Below are positions 9,639-19,074 of a stretch of 58,929 nucleotides of DNA, in pieces. Both the position numbers and the translations under genes were made by a program. This stretch comes from Halomonas sp. 328 (GTDB lineage Bacteria; Pseudomonadota; Gammaproteobacteria; Pseudomonadales; Halomonadaceae), in the NCBI RefSeq assembly GCF_015645095.1, contig NZ_JADOTW010000026.1:1-58929 (forward strand). The letters are read 5' to 3'. The notes under the pieces were generated by a model. The model saw only the letters and a list, made by a program, of their open reading frames with translations. It was not told where the DNA came from and made no database searches. Position 1 is the stretch's first letter. Each line of letters opens with the position of its first letter.

Positions 9639-10597
9639 CACACCCCCTCGCTGTCGTCACGCAGGTAGTCGAGCAGCGCCAGCATATCGTCGGGCAGGGG
9701 CGCCCGAAAGGTCACCTCCTCCCCGCTGACGGGATGCACGAAGGCCAGCTTGCGGGCATGCAGGGCCTGGCGGGGGAAGAGCCGCAGCAGCTCCTTGAGC
9801 TCATCCGCGGCCCCCGGCGGCAGCTTGAGGCGCCCGCCATAGACCGGGTCGCCCACCAGGGGAAAACGCAGGTGCGCCAGGTGCACGCGGATCTGGTGGG
9901 TGCGCCCGGTCTCCAGGCGACAGCGCACATGGGTGTGGCCGCGGAAGCGCTCCACCACTCGATAGTGGGTGACCGCCGGCTTGCCGCCGGCGACCACCGC
10001 CTGGCGCTTGCGATCCTTGGGGTGACGGCCGATGGGCGCGTCCACCTTGCCGCCGGCGGTCATCACCCCGGCGACCACGGCGTCATACTCCCGGGAGACC
10101 GTCCGCGCCTGAAGCTGCTCCACCAGGGCCGCCTGGGCGCTCAGGGTCTTGGCCACCACCATCAGGCCGGTGGTGTCCTTGTCGAGGCGGTGCACGATGC
10201 CGGCCCGGGGCACCTGGGAGAGGCTCGGACAGTGGTGCAGCAGGGCATTGAGCAGGGTGCCGTCGGGGTTGCCCGCCGCCGGATGCACCACCAGGTCGGC
10301 GGGCTTGTCGATCACCAGCACCGCCTCGTCCTCGTGGACGATCGTCAGGTCGATGGCCTGAGCCCGGTGCTGGGCGGTCTGCTCCTCCAGCTCGGCCGCC
10401 AGGCGCAGGGTCTCGCCGCCGTAGACCTTGGCCTTGGGTCGCGCCGGGGCGCCATCCAGGGTCAGGGCCCCCTGCAGGATCCACTGCTTGAGGCGCTCCC
10501 GGGAGAAGTCGCCGAACAGCTCCGCCGCGGCCTGATCCAGGCGCTGGCCGGCCTGGGCGTCGAGCACACGGGCTTCACGATTGAGAATCTCGGGCAT
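9638..10597 (-). CDS. rluD: 23S rRNA pseudouridine synthase RluD
   Basis: RluD makes the three pseudouridines of helix 69 in 23S rRNA (1911, 1915 and 1917 in E. coli), which are needed for normal 50S maturation and termination. Starting at MPEILNREARVLD gives 319 residues, near the usual 326. An S4 RNA-binding domain (QRLDQAAAELFGDFSRERLK) is followed by the catalytic RluA-family domain with the HRLDKDTTGLMVVAK motif, whose Asp is the nucleophile. The frame is open upstream of 10597 towards bamD, but that extension has no family likeness. It is divergent from bamD, as in E. coli. Confidence 0.93.
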   Translation of the reverse strand: MPEILNREARVLDAQAGQRLDQAAAELFGDFSRERLKQWILQGALTLDGAPARPKAKVYGGETLRLAAELEEQTAQHRAQAIDLTIVHEDEAVLVIDKPADLVVHPAAGNPDGTLLNALLHHCPSLSQVPRAGIVHRLDKDTTGLMVVAKTLSAQAALVEQLQARTVSREYDAVVAGVMTAGGKVDAPIGRHPKDRKRQAVVAGGKPAVTHYRVVERFRGHTHVRCRLETGRTHQIRVHLAHLRFPLVGDPVYGGRLKLPPGAADELKELLRLFPRQALHARKLAFVHPVSGEEVTFRAPLPDDMLALLDYLRDDSEGV

Positions 10598-10647
10598 GGG
10601 TCTGGCGTTGGCCTCCGCTGACACCCGGGTTTTCCCGCCAGGGCCTG

Positions 10648-10677
10648 GGTGTTTTATAGTGGGTGCTTTATAGTGGG
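10648..10677 (+). promoter_or_regulatory. Tandem TTTATAGTGGG repeats upstream of bamD
   Basis: TTTATAGTGGG occurs twice, 14 bases apart, in the rluD-bamD gap. Each copy contains TATAGT (10655-10660 and 10669-10674), a plausible sigma-70 -10 for bamD. No strong -35 is visible for either. Confidence 0.35.
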
Positions 10678-10721
10678 GCGATTCTACCACGGCCCCCGGG
10701 TTGTTTGATGCGAGGATGATA

Positions 10722-11531
10722 ATGCGCGTTTCTACCAGCGGCACCCGGCTCGGTGCCTTCGCCCTGGCCGCCCTGCTGCTCGCCGGCTGTGCCTCCACGA
10801 CCACCGAGAGCGTCCCCGAGCTCGAGGAGCGCAAGCTCTACGAGCAGGCACGCGGCTCCCTGGACGGCAATCGCTACACCACGGCGGTGGAGGAGCTGGA
10901 GGCGCTGGATACCCGCTTCCCCTTCGGCGACTACGCCGAGCAGACCCAGCTCGACCTGATCTACGCCTACTACCAGACCCGTAACTGGGAGGCGACCCGG
11001 GCCGCGGCGAACCGTTTCATTCGCCTGCACCCCAGCCACCCCCAGGCCGACTACGCCCTCTACATGCGCGGCCTGGCCTCCTGGCAAGCGGGGCGCTTCA
11101 GCCTCGAGCGGCTGCGCCTGATCGATATCTCCAAGCGTGACCTGGGCGCCAGCCGCGATGCCTACACCGACTTCCGCGCCCTGGTGGACCGCTACCCGGA
11201 GAGCGAATACGCCCCCGACGCTCGCCAGCGCATCGTCTACCTGCGCAACCTGCTGGCCCAGCATGAGCTGCATGTGGCCGACTTCTACCTGCGCCGCGGC
11301 GCCTACCTGGCCGCCGTGGAGCGCGGCCGCTGGGTGGTCGAGAACTACCCGGAGACCCCGGCCACCCGGGATGCCCTGGCGGTGATGGTGGAAGGCTACC
11401 TGGGCCTGGAGATGAACGACCGGGCCAGGGAGGTGCTGCGCACCCTGATCGACAACGCCCCCGACCACGAACAACTGCGGGGCCGTGCCTTCCAGCCCAG
11501 GCACGTGGGCGCTCCGGCAATCTCGGCCTGA
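10722..11531 (+). CDS. bamD: Outer-membrane assembly lipoprotein BamD
   Basis: BamD is an essential lipoprotein of the BAM complex that inserts beta-barrel proteins into the outer membrane. The ATG at 10722 follows CGAGG and gives 269 residues. The signal peptide ends in a lipobox, LLLAGC, with the lipidated cysteine at residue 23. The body is alpha-helical TPR repeats: YEQARGSLDGNRYTTAVEELE and the DYALYMRGLASW segment are typical of the YfiO family. The tail after DHEQLRGRAF is slightly unusual but not clearly broken. The gene is divergent from rluD-pgeF-clpB. Confidence 0.93.
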   Translation: MRVSTSGTRLGAFALAALLLAGCASTTTESVPELEERKLYEQARGSLDGNRYTTAVEELEALDTRFPFGDYAEQTQLDLIYAYYQTRNWEATRAAANRFIRLHPSHPQADYALYMRGLASWQAGRFSLERLRLIDISKRDLGASRDAYTDFRALVDRYPESEYAPDARQRIVYLRNLLAQHELHVADFYLRRGAYLAAVERGRWVVENYPETPATRDALAVMVEGYLGLEMNDRAREVLRTLIDNAPDHEQLRGRAFQPRHVGAPAISA

Positions 11532-11555
11532 GCCGACCCACGCCACCCGGCAAGC

Positions 11556-11583
11556 AAGACGCCACCCCGAGGGGTGGCGTCTT
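11556..11583. terminator. Bidirectional terminator between bamD and nadE
   Basis: AAGACGCCACCCC pairs with its complement around GA in the gap between the convergent genes, using the CCCCGAGGGG core. The paired A and T bases at the stem base give short U-rich ends in both directions. Confidence 0.65.
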
Positions 11584-11615
11584 GCGTTGGGGCCTTGGCT
11601 TCCCGCCTCGCCGGC

Positions 11616-13247
11616 CTAGTCGCCGGGCTGCCAGCCATTGACGATGGGATAGCGGCGGTCGCGGCCGAAGCCTCGGGGCGTCACCCGCACCCCCACCGGG
11701 GCCTGGCGCCGCTTGTACTCGCAGCGATCCACCAGGCTCACCACCCGATAGACATCGTCCCGGCCGAAGCCGGCGGCGATGATCGCCTCGGCACTCATGT
11801 CCCCCTCGATATAGCGCACCAGGATGGCATCCAGGGTGTCGTAGTCGGGCAGGGAGTCGCTGTCCTGTTGGTCCGGCGCCAGTTCCGCCGAGGGCGGGCG
11901 CTCGATGACCCGCTCGGGGATCGCCGGCTCCTGGGCATTGCGCCAGCGGGCCAGGCGATAGACCCAGGTCTTGTAGACGTCCTTGAGGGCGTTGTAACCC
12001 CCCACCATGTCGCCGTAGAGGGTGGCATAACCCACCGCCATCTCGCTCTTGTTGCCGGTGGTCAGTACCATCAGCCCCTTCTTGTTGGAGATCGCCATCA
12101 GCAGCACGCCCCGGGTGCGCGACTGCAGGTTCTCCTCGGTGGTGTCCCGCTCGGTACCGGCGAAGCTCTCCGCCAGGGTGGTGGTAAAGGCCTCCACCAT
12201 GGGGGCGATGGGCAGCACCTCGTAGTGCACCCCCAGCAGCCTCGCCTGCTCGGCGGCATCCTCCTGGGAGATCTCGGCGGTGTAGTGGTAGGGCATCATC
12301 ACCGCCTGGACCCGCTCCGGGCCCAGGGCATCGACGGCGATGGCCAGGGACAGCGCCGAATCGATGCCGCCGGAGAGCCCCAGCACCACGCCCTGGAAGC
12401 CACTCTTGTTGACGTAGTCGCGCAGCCCGGTGACCAGGGCACAGTAGAGGTTCTCCTCCGGGTCGGGTACCGACACGCACTCGCCTGCCTGGGGCACCCA
12501 GAGGCCATCGATATTGATGAACTGCACCGGCATCAGGCCCACCTCCCAGTGGGGGGCCTGGACCCGCAACTCGCCCTCGGCATCGACGCAGGCGGAGCCG
12601 CCATCGAAGACCAGCTCGTCCTGGCCGCCGATCATGTTGGCGTAGACCAGGGGGCGACGCGCCTCGGCGGCCCGCGCCTTGAGCAGCGCCAGGCGCTCGG
12701 CGGGCTTGTCATGGTGGAAGGGCGAGGCGTTGAGGCTGATCAGGATATCGGCGCCGGCATCCCGGGCCTGGAGCACCGGGCTCTCGGCCCACAGGTCCTC
12801 GCAGATCAGGATGCCCAGGCGCACGCCCTGGTGGTCGATCACCAGGGGCTCCCGGCCCGCCTCGAAGTAACGCTGCTCGTCGAAGACCTGATAGTTGGGC
12901 AGGCTCTGCTTGGCATACTCGTCGAGCCACTCGCCGTTGTAGAGCAGGCCGGCCAGGTTGTAGCGCTTGCCCTCGCGGATGCCCGGGTAGCCGACGATCA
13001 CCAGTACCCCGGCGGCCACCTTCTCGGCCATCCGCGACCGCGCCTCGCGCAGCCGCGTCTCCAGGGAGGGGCGCAGCAGCAGGTCCTCCGGCGGATAACC
13101 GGTCAGGCACAGCTCCGGCAGCACCACGATATCGGCCCCATGCTCGATCCGGGCTTCCCGCACCGCCTCGATGGCGCGCTCGGTATTGCCGGGAATATCA
13201 CCGACCAGGGGGTCGAGTTGGGCCATCACCAGCGTCAGGTCTTGCAT
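11616..13247 (-). CDS. nadE: Glutamine-dependent NAD+ synthetase
   Basis: NadE amidates nicotinic acid adenine dinucleotide to NAD+, the last step of NAD synthesis. The start MQDLTLVMAQLDPLVG gives 543 residues. The N-terminal nitrilase-fold glutaminase carries Glu in VVLPELCLTGYPPEDLL, Lys in EYAKQSLPNY and the nucleophilic Cys in ILICEDLW. The C-terminal synthetase has the PP-loop LSGGIDSALSLA and TTGNKSEMAVGYATLYGDM. Having both domains means glutamine can supply the ammonia. The frame continues upstream without resemblance to the family. The ribosome-binding site is weak. Confidence 0.94.
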   Translation of the reverse strand: MQDLTLVMAQLDPLVGDIPGNTERAIEAVREARIEHGADIVVLPELCLTGYPPEDLLLRPSLETRLREARSRMAEKVAAGVLVIVGYPGIREGKRYNLAGLLYNGEWLDEYAKQSLPNYQVFDEQRYFEAGREPLVIDHQGVRLGILICEDLWAESPVLQARDAGADILISLNASPFHHDKPAERLALLKARAAEARRPLVYANMIGGQDELVFDGGSACVDAEGELRVQAPHWEVGLMPVQFINIDGLWVPQAGECVSVPDPEENLYCALVTGLRDYVNKSGFQGVVLGLSGGIDSALSLAIAVDALGPERVQAVMMPYHYTAEISQEDAAEQARLLGVHYEVLPIAPMVEAFTTTLAESFAGTERDTTEENLQSRTRGVLLMAISNKKGLMVLTTGNKSEMAVGYATLYGDMVGGYNALKDVYKTWVYRLARWRNAQEPAIPERVIERPPSAELAPDQQDSDSLPDYDTLDAILVRYIEGDMSAEAIIAAGFGRDDVYRVVSLVDRCEYKRRQAPVGVRVTPRGFGRDRRYPIVNGWQPGD

Positions 13248-13346
13248 GGTCGCGGAAATCTCTCGAAACTCTCGGGTAACCCACATTGTCCCGCATGGCC
13301 GCTCAGGTAGCAAAGCCAAGCCGCCCGACCAGGGAGCCACCCTAGG

Positions 13347-13610
13347 ATGAACCTCTTGCTGATACGCCTGATTATCTTCGCCCTGCTCTTCTTCGCCGGC
13401 CTCAAGCTCTACCGCATGTACCGGGAGTGGAAGCTCGACCGGGAAGAGCTCCTGGAAGCCGACGACAACGCCGCCAGCGAAGGGCAGATGGTGCGCTGCC
13501 GCTACTGTCAGGTGCATCTGCCGGAGACCGATGCCCTGCGCGAACGGGGCGACTGGTTCTGCTCCAGCGCCCATCGCGACAAATACCTGGAAGAGCAGAA
13601 AAGCGAGTAA
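13347..13610 (+). CDS. Small membrane-anchored PP0621-family protein
   Basis: This 87-residue protein begins with one membrane segment (LLLIRLIIFALLFFAGLKLY), followed by a charged linker and a compact domain with two cysteine pairs: CRYC-QVHLPETDA, then CSSAH near the end. The pattern resembles PP0621-family proteins of gamma- and betaproteobacteria and suggests a small zinc-binding knuckle facing the cytoplasm or periplasm. Function is unknown. It faces away from nadE and converges on thiO; a repeat element begins 10 bases after its stop. Confidence 0.75.
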   Translation: MNLLLIRLIIFALLFFAGLKLYRMYREWKLDREELLEADDNAASEGQMVRCRYCQVHLPETDALRERGDWFCSSAHRDKYLEEQKSE

Positions 13611-13620
13611 CTGCCGCTAC

Positions 13621-13700
13621 GGGGTCAGACCCCAGCCAAGTCACGAAGCCTGTCAGGGGGCTCCTAACGCGCAGACTCGGCTCCGCCGGGGTCTGACCCC
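13621..13700. repeat. 80-bp element bounded by GGGGTCAGACCCC / GGGGTCTGACCCC
   Basis: Two 13-mers that are reverse complements of each other, at 13621-13633 and 13688-13700, bound an 80-base element. Each is itself nearly palindromic (GGGGTC-x-GACCCC). Similar GGGGTCAGACCCC motifs are dispersed in many proteobacterial genomes. The right part of the element encodes the last residues and the stop codon of thiO. Confidence 0.65.
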
Positions 13701-14776
13701 ATCGCATAGGGCGCCGGGTCGAGGATCGGCTCCCGACCCAGCAGGCCATCCACCAGCAGGCGGGTCGAGGCCGGCGCCAGCACCAGGCCGTTGCGGTAGT
13801 GTCCCGCGTTGACGTGCAGGTTACGGAAGCCGGGCACGGCGCCGATAAAGGGCACCCCATCCGGGGAGCCGGGACGTAGCCCCGCCCAGTGGTGCTCCAC
13901 CTCGCACTGGGCGAGCGCCGGCACGATGGCGGTGGCGCTCTCCCATAGCGAGGCCCTGGCCGCCTCGGTGGTGTCCTTGTCGAAGCCCACTTCCTCCAGG
14001 GTCGAGCCGGCCAGCACCCGGCCATCGGCGCGGGGAATCACGTAGCGCCCATCCATCAGCACCACCCGCTTGACCAGCCCCGGCGGCGCCCGGAAGAGGA
14101 TCATCTGGCCGCGTACCGGGCGCACCGCCAGGGACACCCCCACCCCGGCCAGCAGCCCGGCGGCCCAGGCCCCGCCGCAGACGATCACCTGATCGCCGGC
14201 GACAGGGCCTGCCGTGGTCTCCAGCGCCATGACCCGATCGCCCTGGCGACGCAGCCCCGTCACCTCGGTCTCCTCGCGCAGGGACACCCGCGGCATGGCC
14301 GCGAGCCGCGTGCGCAGGGCGCGCACCAGCCGCGGGTTGCGGATGCTGCCCAGGGTCGGCATCCACAGGGCGTCGTCGCAGCCGGGGGCCGCCGCCGGCT
14401 CCTTGTCGTAGAGAAAGTCGCTCCCCACTCGCTCCAGGGGCTTGCCCACCTCCCGGGTCCAGGCGAGGGCGCGCTCCTCGTCGTCGACCCTCAGGTACAA
14501 GAGCCCCTTCTGGCGATACTCGGGATCGACGCCGGTCTCCTCCAGCAGGCGCAGGGCCAGCTCCGGATAGTAGCCCTCGGACCAGCTCGAGAGCCGCGAG
14601 ATGGGGGCGCTGTAGCGCCAGGGATAGAGGGGCGAGACGATCCCCCCTCCGGCCCAGGAGGACTCACGCCCGCAGGCATGACGATCCACCAGGGTCACCT
14701 CATGGCCGGCATCGGCCAATTGCAGGGCGCTCATCATGCCGATGACGCCCCCTCCCACGATTACGAAATCACTCAC
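13664..14776 (-). CDS. thiO: Glycine oxidase ThiO
   Basis: ThiO is an FAD-dependent oxidase that converts glycine to the iminoglycine used to build the thiazole ring of thiamine. The 370-residue protein begins with a GTG and has the dinucleotide motif IVGGGVIGMMSALQLADAGHEVTLVDR at the extreme N-terminus. HWAGLRPGSPDGVPFIGAVPG and the GHYRNGLVLAPAS segment are typical of the ThiO/DAO family. The C-terminal MGSDPGGAESAR is encoded inside the repeat at 13621-13700, so the native tail may have been replaced. No thiazole synthesis genes are nearby. Confidence 0.88.
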   Translation of the reverse strand: MSDFVIVGGGVIGMMSALQLADAGHEVTLVDRHACGRESSWAGGGIVSPLYPWRYSAPISRLSSWSEGYYPELALRLLEETGVDPEYRQKGLLYLRVDDEERALAWTREVGKPLERVGSDFLYDKEPAAAPGCDDALWMPTLGSIRNPRLVRALRTRLAAMPRVSLREETEVTGLRRQGDRVMALETTAGPVAGDQVIVCGGAWAAGLLAGVGVSLAVRPVRGQMILFRAPPGLVKRVVLMDGRYVIPRADGRVLAGSTLEEVGFDKDTTEAARASLWESATAIVPALAQCEVEHHWAGLRPGSPDGVPFIGAVPGFRNLHVNAGHYRNGLVLAPASTRLLVDGLLGREPILDPAPYAMGSDPGGAESAR

Positions 14777-14882
14777 GACAGTTTTCCGTTCCGGCTGACA
14801 GGCGGGATCGCGACGCGGACTAGGGTTAATGAATCCCCTTGCTGATGCCCCCTCTGATTAAGGAGCGATCCAGGAGGGCGAG

Positions 14883-15425
14883 ATGCGCCCCACGATCCGA
14901 CATATTGTATACATTACCGGCAAGCCACCCCGCCAGGCAAAGGGGCTGACCCTGATCGAGCTGCTGGTGGCCATCGCCATCGCTGCCCTCCTGGCCACCT
15001 GGGCCCTGCCCAACTACCAGCGCTTCAGCGCCCGCAACGAGGTCAGCGCCGAGGTACTGCGCCTCAAGACCGCCCTGGCCCAGGCTCGCAACAGCGCCGT
15101 GACTCGCCGCACCACCATCACCGTCTGCCCCAGCCGGGATCGCCTCGCCTGCGACGGCAGCGACTGGGCGGCGCCCCTGGTGATCGTCCTGGGCAGCGCC
15201 CCGGGGGGCGATCTCAGCGATACGACCCTGCTGCGGGAGCTGCCCCCGGGGCGGGGCATCCAGGTCAGCTTCCGCCAGGACCTTCGCCCGGTACGCTATA
15301 CCGCCCTGGGGCGCTCGGCGGGGCATAACGGCACCTTCCGTCTCTGCGGCCGCCTGGGCACCGGGGCTCAGGTGATCCTCAGCAACCTGGGGCGGGTCCG
15401 GGTAGTCTCCACGCCGGATTGCTGA
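14883..15425 (+). CDS. GspH/FimT-family type II/IV pseudopilin
   Basis: This 180-residue prepilin-like protein has an extended leader (MRPTIRHIVYITGKPPRQAKG) followed by the class III processing site KG|LTLIELLVAIAIAALLATWALP, with the conserved Glu at +5 of the mature protein. Leucine rather than phenylalanine is at +1. The remainder fits the GspH domain: ALAQARNSAVTRRTTITVCPS, with cysteine pairs near CPSRDRLAC and CGRLGTG...TPDC that may form disulfides. It is likely a minor pilin of the type IV pilus or competence system, processed by a PilD peptidase elsewhere. GGAGG precedes the ATG. Confidence 0.83.
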   Translation: MRPTIRHIVYITGKPPRQAKGLTLIELLVAIAIAALLATWALPNYQRFSARNEVSAEVLRLKTALAQARNSAVTRRTTITVCPSRDRLACDGSDWAAPLVIVLGSAPGGDLSDTTLLRELPPGRGIQVSFRQDLRPVRYTALGRSAGHNGTFRLCGRLGTGAQVILSNLGRVRVVSTPDC

Positions 15426-15436
15426 GTCCCTGAACG

Positions 15437-15466
15437 ACGACGCCCCCGCAGGGGCGGGGGCGTCGT
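15437..15466. terminator. Bidirectional terminator between the pseudopilin gene and pnp
   Basis: A 13-bp stem, ACGACGCCCCCGC and its complement, with loop AGGG lies between the convergent genes. No long U-run is present. Confidence 0.5.
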
Positions 15467-15484
15467 GGTACCGACAGGCGTCGC

Positions 15485-17608
15485 TTACTCGGCGAGTTCC
15501 GCCTCGAAGGCCGCCTTCTCTTCCGCGGTGATCTCCTTGATGGAGAGCTTCACCCGGTTGCGGTTGTCGATATCCAGTACCTTGACGATCACCTCGTCCC
15601 CCTCGTTGAGGAAGTCGCGAACGTCATTGACCCGCTCCGGGACGATCTGGGAGATATGCACCAGGCCGTCGGTACCCGGCATGATATTGACGAAGGCACC
15701 GAAGTCGGCGATGCGCACCACCTTGCCCTTGTAGAGCTTGCCGATCTCCGCCTCGGCGGTGATCTCCAGGACGATATCGATGGCCGCCTTGGCCGCCGCC
15801 TTGTCGTCGGCATAGATGCGCACGGTACCGTCGTCATCCAGGTCGATGGAAGCGCCGGTGTCATCGCAGATCTTGCGGATGGTGGCACCACCCTTGCCGA
15901 TGACGTCGCGGATCTTCTCCGGGTCGATCTTGATGGTGGCCATGGAGGGGGCGTTCTCGGAGAGCTCGTCGCGGCTCTGGTCGATCACGGCGTTCATCTG
16001 CTTGAGGATGTGCAGACGAGCGTCATAGGCCTGCTGCAGGGCGAGCTCCATGATCTCCTCGTTGATGCCCTCGATCTTGATGTCCATCTGCAGGGCGGTG
16101 ACGCCCTCGGCGGAACCGGCCACCTTGAAGTCCATGTCGCCCAGGTGATCCTCGTCACCGAGGATATCGGTGAGCACGGCGAACTTGTCGCCATCCTTGA
16201 CCAGGCCCATGGCGATGCCCGCCACCGGCGCCTTGAGGGGCACGCCCGCATCCATCAGCGCCAGGGAGGTGCCACACACCGAGGCCATGGAGCTGGAGCC
16301 GTTGGACTCGGTGATCTCGGAGACCACGCGGATGGTGTAGGGGAAGTCGTCCTCGTCGGGCAGCATGGCCTGGACGCCACGCCGGGCCAGGCGGCCGTGG
16401 CCGATCTCGCGACGCTTCGGACCGCCCATGAAGCCGGCTTCGCCCACGCAGTAGGGGGGGAAGTTGTAGTGCAGCAGGAAGCGGTCCTTGCGCTCGCCTT
16501 CCAGGGACTCGATCAGCTGCGCATCGCGCAATGTGCCCAGGGTGGCGATGACGATGGCCTGGGTCTCGCCACGGGTAAAGATGGCGGAGCCATGGGTCTT
16601 GGGCAGGCTGCCCACCTCGATGGCCAGGGGGCGCACGGTCTTGTGGTCGCGGCCGTCGATGCGCGGCTCGCCGTTGGTGACCCGGGCACGCACCACGCGC
16701 TTCTCCAGGCTGGCGAAGGCTCCGGCCACCTCGTCGGCGTCGAACTTGCCCTCGCCCTCGCCGGCCAGCTGCTCGACGGCCTGGGCCTTGGCGGCGGCCA
16801 GGGCATCCTGACGGGCCATCTTGTCGGTGATGCGATAGGCCTCGCCCACCTTGGCCTCGAAGCCGGCGCTGATGGCCTCCTTGAGGGCGGTATTCTCCGC
16901 CGGCGGCTGCCAATCCCACTTGGGCTTGCCGGCCTCGGCCGTCAGCTCGTTGATGGCCTTGATGGCGACCTGCATCTCCTGGTGGCCATAGAGCACGGCG
17001 CCCAGCATCTCGTCCTCGAGCAGCTCCTTGGCCTCGGACTCGACCATCAGCACCGCCTTCTCGGTACCGGCCACCACCATGTTCAGCTCGGAGGTGGTGA
17101 GTTCCTCGACGCTGGGGTTGAGGAAATAGCCCTTGTCTTCGGTGAAGCCGACCCGGGCGGCGCCGATGGGGCCACTGAACGGCAGGCCGGAGATGGCCAG
17201 GGCCGCGGAAGTACCCAGCATGGCGGCGATGTCCGGGTCCTGGTTGCGATCCGTGGAGAGCACGGTACAGATCACCTGGACCTCATTCATGAAGCCCTTG
17301 GGGAAGAGCGGGCGGATCGGACGATCGATCAGCCGCGAGGTCAGGGTTTCCTTCTCGGTGGGACGCCCTTCACGCTTGAAGAAGCCACCGGGGATCTTGC
17401 CCACGGCGTAGGTCTTCTCCTGATAGTGGACCGAGAGCGGGAAGAAGTCCTGCCCCGGCTTGAGTTCCTTCTTGCCCACCACGGTGCACAGCACCACGGT
17501 ATCGTCCATGGTGACCTGCACGGCGCCGGTGGCCTGGCGGGCGATACGGCCGGTCTCGAGGGTGACGGTGCTGCGACCGTACTGGAATGTTTTCTTTACC
17601 GGGTTCAC
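15485..17608 (-). CDS. pnp: Polyribonucleotide nucleotidyltransferase (PNPase)
   Basis: PNPase is a trimeric 3'-to-5' phosphorolytic exoribonuclease of mRNA decay and a degradosome partner of RNase E. I start it at the GTG at 17608 ([20 protein letters not shown]), which has AAGGA seven bases upstream; a TTG seven codons earlier is less likely. The 707 residues comprise two RNase PH domains ([20 protein letters not shown] in the second), a KH domain ([12 protein letters not shown]) and a C-terminal S1 domain ([20 protein letters not shown]). It follows rpsO, the usual rpsO-pnp order, in which PNPase often controls its own mRNA through a leader hairpin. Confidence 0.96.
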   Translation of the reverse strand: MNPVKKTFQYGRSTVTLETGRIARQATGAVQVTMDDTVVLCTVVGKKELKPGQDFFPLSVHYQEKTYAVGKIPGGFFKREGRPTEKETLTSRLIDRPIRPLFPKGFMNEVQVICTVLSTDRNQDPDIAAMLGTSAALAISGLPFSGPIGAARVGFTEDKGYFLNPSVEELTTSELNMVVAGTEKAVLMVESEAKELLEDEMLGAVLYGHQEMQVAIKAINELTAEAGKPKWDWQPPAENTALKEAISAGFEAKVGEAYRITDKMARQDALAAAKAQAVEQLAGEGEGKFDADEVAGAFASLEKRVVRARVTNGEPRIDGRDHKTVRPLAIEVGSLPKTHGSAIFTRGETQAIVIATLGTLRDAQLIESLEGERKDRFLLHYNFPPYCVGEAGFMGGPKRREIGHGRLARRGVQAMLPDEDDFPYTIRVVSEITESNGSSSMASVCGTSLALMDAGVPLKAPVAGIAMGLVKDGDKFAVLTDILGDEDHLGDMDFKVAGSAEGVTALQMDIKIEGINEEIMELALQQAYDARLHILKQMNAVIDQSRDELSENAPSMATIKIDPEKIRDVIGKGGATIRKICDDTGASIDLDDDGTVRIYADDKAAAKAAIDIVLEITAEAEIGKLYKGKVVRIADFGAFVNIMPGTDGLVHISQIVPERVNDVRDFLNEGDEVIVKVLDIDNRNRVKLSIKEITAEEKAAFEAELAE

Positions 17609-17760
17609 GGTGACGTCCTTACCTTTCAATGCGTTTTCATTTGCGGTCTGCTCGACTCGGCGATCATTTTAGGGCCTGCCGCCCGCCAGGGCCACCGCAA
17701 CCTCAGCCACCGCCGCTGAATCGCCCAGGGCACCCGGGCATTTCGCACTGCCAGAAAACA

Positions 17761-17789
17761 AAACGGGCGACCCCGAGGGGCCGCCCGTT
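17761..17789 (-). terminator. Intrinsic terminator after rpsO
   Basis: AACGGGCGGCCCC pairs with GGGGTCGCCCGTT (one mismatch) around the CTCG-type tip, and on the minus strand TTTGTTTTCTGG follows. This is a strong rho-independent terminator between rpsO and pnp, so pnp is reached by read-through or from its own promoter. Confidence 0.75.
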
Positions 17790-17810
17790 CTGCTTTCCTG
17801 GCTTCGTCGA

Positions 17811-18080
17811 TTAACGACGCAGACCCAGGCGCTGAATCAGTGCCTGATAGCGCTCGAAGTCCTTGCGCTTCAGGTAGTCCAGCAGCTTACGACGCTGGTT
17901 AACCATGCGGATCAGGCCACGACGGGAGTGGTGATCCTGCTTGTTGCTCTTGAAGTGATCCTGCAGGCCATCGATGTTGGCGCTCAGCAGGGCCACCTGC
18001 ACTTCGGGGGAACCGGTGTCGTTCTCGCCACGGCCGAATTCCTTGACGATCTCGGCCTTCTGTTCAGCGGTCAGTGCCAT
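17811..18080 (-). CDS. rpsO: 30S ribosomal protein S15
   Basis: S15 is a primary 16S rRNA-binding protein that nucleates the 30S platform. It has exactly 89 residues, as usual, with the hallmarks [35 protein letters not shown] and a C-terminal [13 protein letters not shown]. It lies between truB and pnp. An inverted GAGAC/GTCTC pair (18122-18145) is present in the leader and may contribute to autoregulatory structure. The strong terminator just downstream allows a short rpsO transcript. Confidence 0.98.
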   Translation of the reverse strand: MALTAEQKAEIVKEFGRGENDTGSPEVQVALLSANIDGLQDHFKSNKQDHHSRRGLIRMVNQRRKLLDYLKRKDFERYQALIQRLGLRR

Positions 18081-18156
18081 CTGTCTCTCCAGTAAGCAAT
18101 ATGCCTGAATAATGAATGGGTGAGACCACGCATATTTGCAGTCTCGGCGATGCTCC

Positions 18157-19074
18157 CTAAGATGCGGCCGCGCTACTCAGCAACCGCTTCGGTGCCACCT
18201 CCTGTGGCCCCGTCACCACGCCGAGGCCCAGGAAGGCCCCGTCATGATAGAGTCGTACCGTGCTCTCCACGGCCGGTTCACCCACTTCGAGCCGCGCCGA
18301 CTGACCATGGGTCAGACGCTTGACCGCCTCGGCCCCCACCGTCAGCGACGGCAGATGCGCCACCAGCACATCCATGGGTAGCAGATGCGCCTGGCGCTCG
18401 GCCTCGTCGAGCCCCTCCAGGGCCTCGAGGGTCAGCATTCCCTCCGCCGTGAAGGGCCCGGTCTTCAGGCGCCGCAGGGCGGTGAGATGAGCCCCGCAAC
18501 CCAGGACCTCGCCGATATCCTCGGCCAGGGTGCGGATATAGGTGCCCTTGCTGACGCTGGCTTCCAGCGTGAATTCCTCGCCCGCCAGGGCGAGAAGGCG
18601 CACATCATAAACCGTCACGCGGCGGACTGCACGCTCGATCGTCTTGCCCTCGCGGGCCAGCTCGTAGAGCGGGCGCCCCTGGTGCTTGAGGGCCGAATAC
18701 ATCGGCGGTAGCTGATCGATCTCGCCGCGAAAGCGCGTCAGCACCGCCTCGATGGCCGCCTCGTCCAGGACCGGCACCGGCCGCTCCCGGAGCACCTCGC
18801 CCTCGGCATCGCCGGTGGTGGTGGTCACCCCCAGGCGCAGCCGAGCACGATAGACCTTGTCCGCGTCCAGCAGCTGCGACGAGAACTTGGTGGCCTCGCC
18901 GAAACAGACCGGCAGCAGGCCAGTGGCCATCGGGTCCAGGGTGCCGGTATGACCGGCCTTCTGGGCCTGATAGAGGCGCCGGGCGCGCTGCAGGGCCTGG
19001 TTGCTGGACAGGCCCTGGGGCTTGTCCAGCAGCAGGACACCATCGATAGGCAGCCCGCGACGACGCCGTGCCAT
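18157..19074 (-). CDS. truB: tRNA pseudouridine-55 synthase
   Basis: TruB converts U55 of the T-loop to pseudouridine in nearly all tRNAs and also acts as a tRNA chaperone. The 305-residue protein contains the catalytic [17 protein letters not shown] motif (Asp nucleophile in TLDP), [15 protein letters not shown] near the N-terminus, and a C-terminal PUA-like region. Its ATG overlaps the rbfA stop by one base (TGATG), the same coupling type seen elsewhere in this operon. It belongs to the rimP-nusA-infB-rbfA-truB-rpsO-pnp cluster. Confidence 0.97.
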   Translation of the reverse strand: MARRRRGLPIDGVLLLDKPQGLSSNQALQRARRLYQAQKAGHTGTLDPMATGLLPVCFGEATKFSSQLLDADKVYRARLRLGVTTTTGDAEGEVLRERPVPVLDEAAIEAVLTRFRGEIDQLPPMYSALKHQGRPLYELAREGKTIERAVRRVTVYDVRLLALAGEEFTLEASVSKGTYIRTLAEDIGEVLGCGAHLTALRRLKTGPFTAEGMLTLEALEGLDEAERQAHLLPMDVLVAHLPSLTVGAEAVKRLTHGQSARLEVGEPAVESTVRLYHDGAFLGLGVVTGPQEVAPKRLLSSAAAS

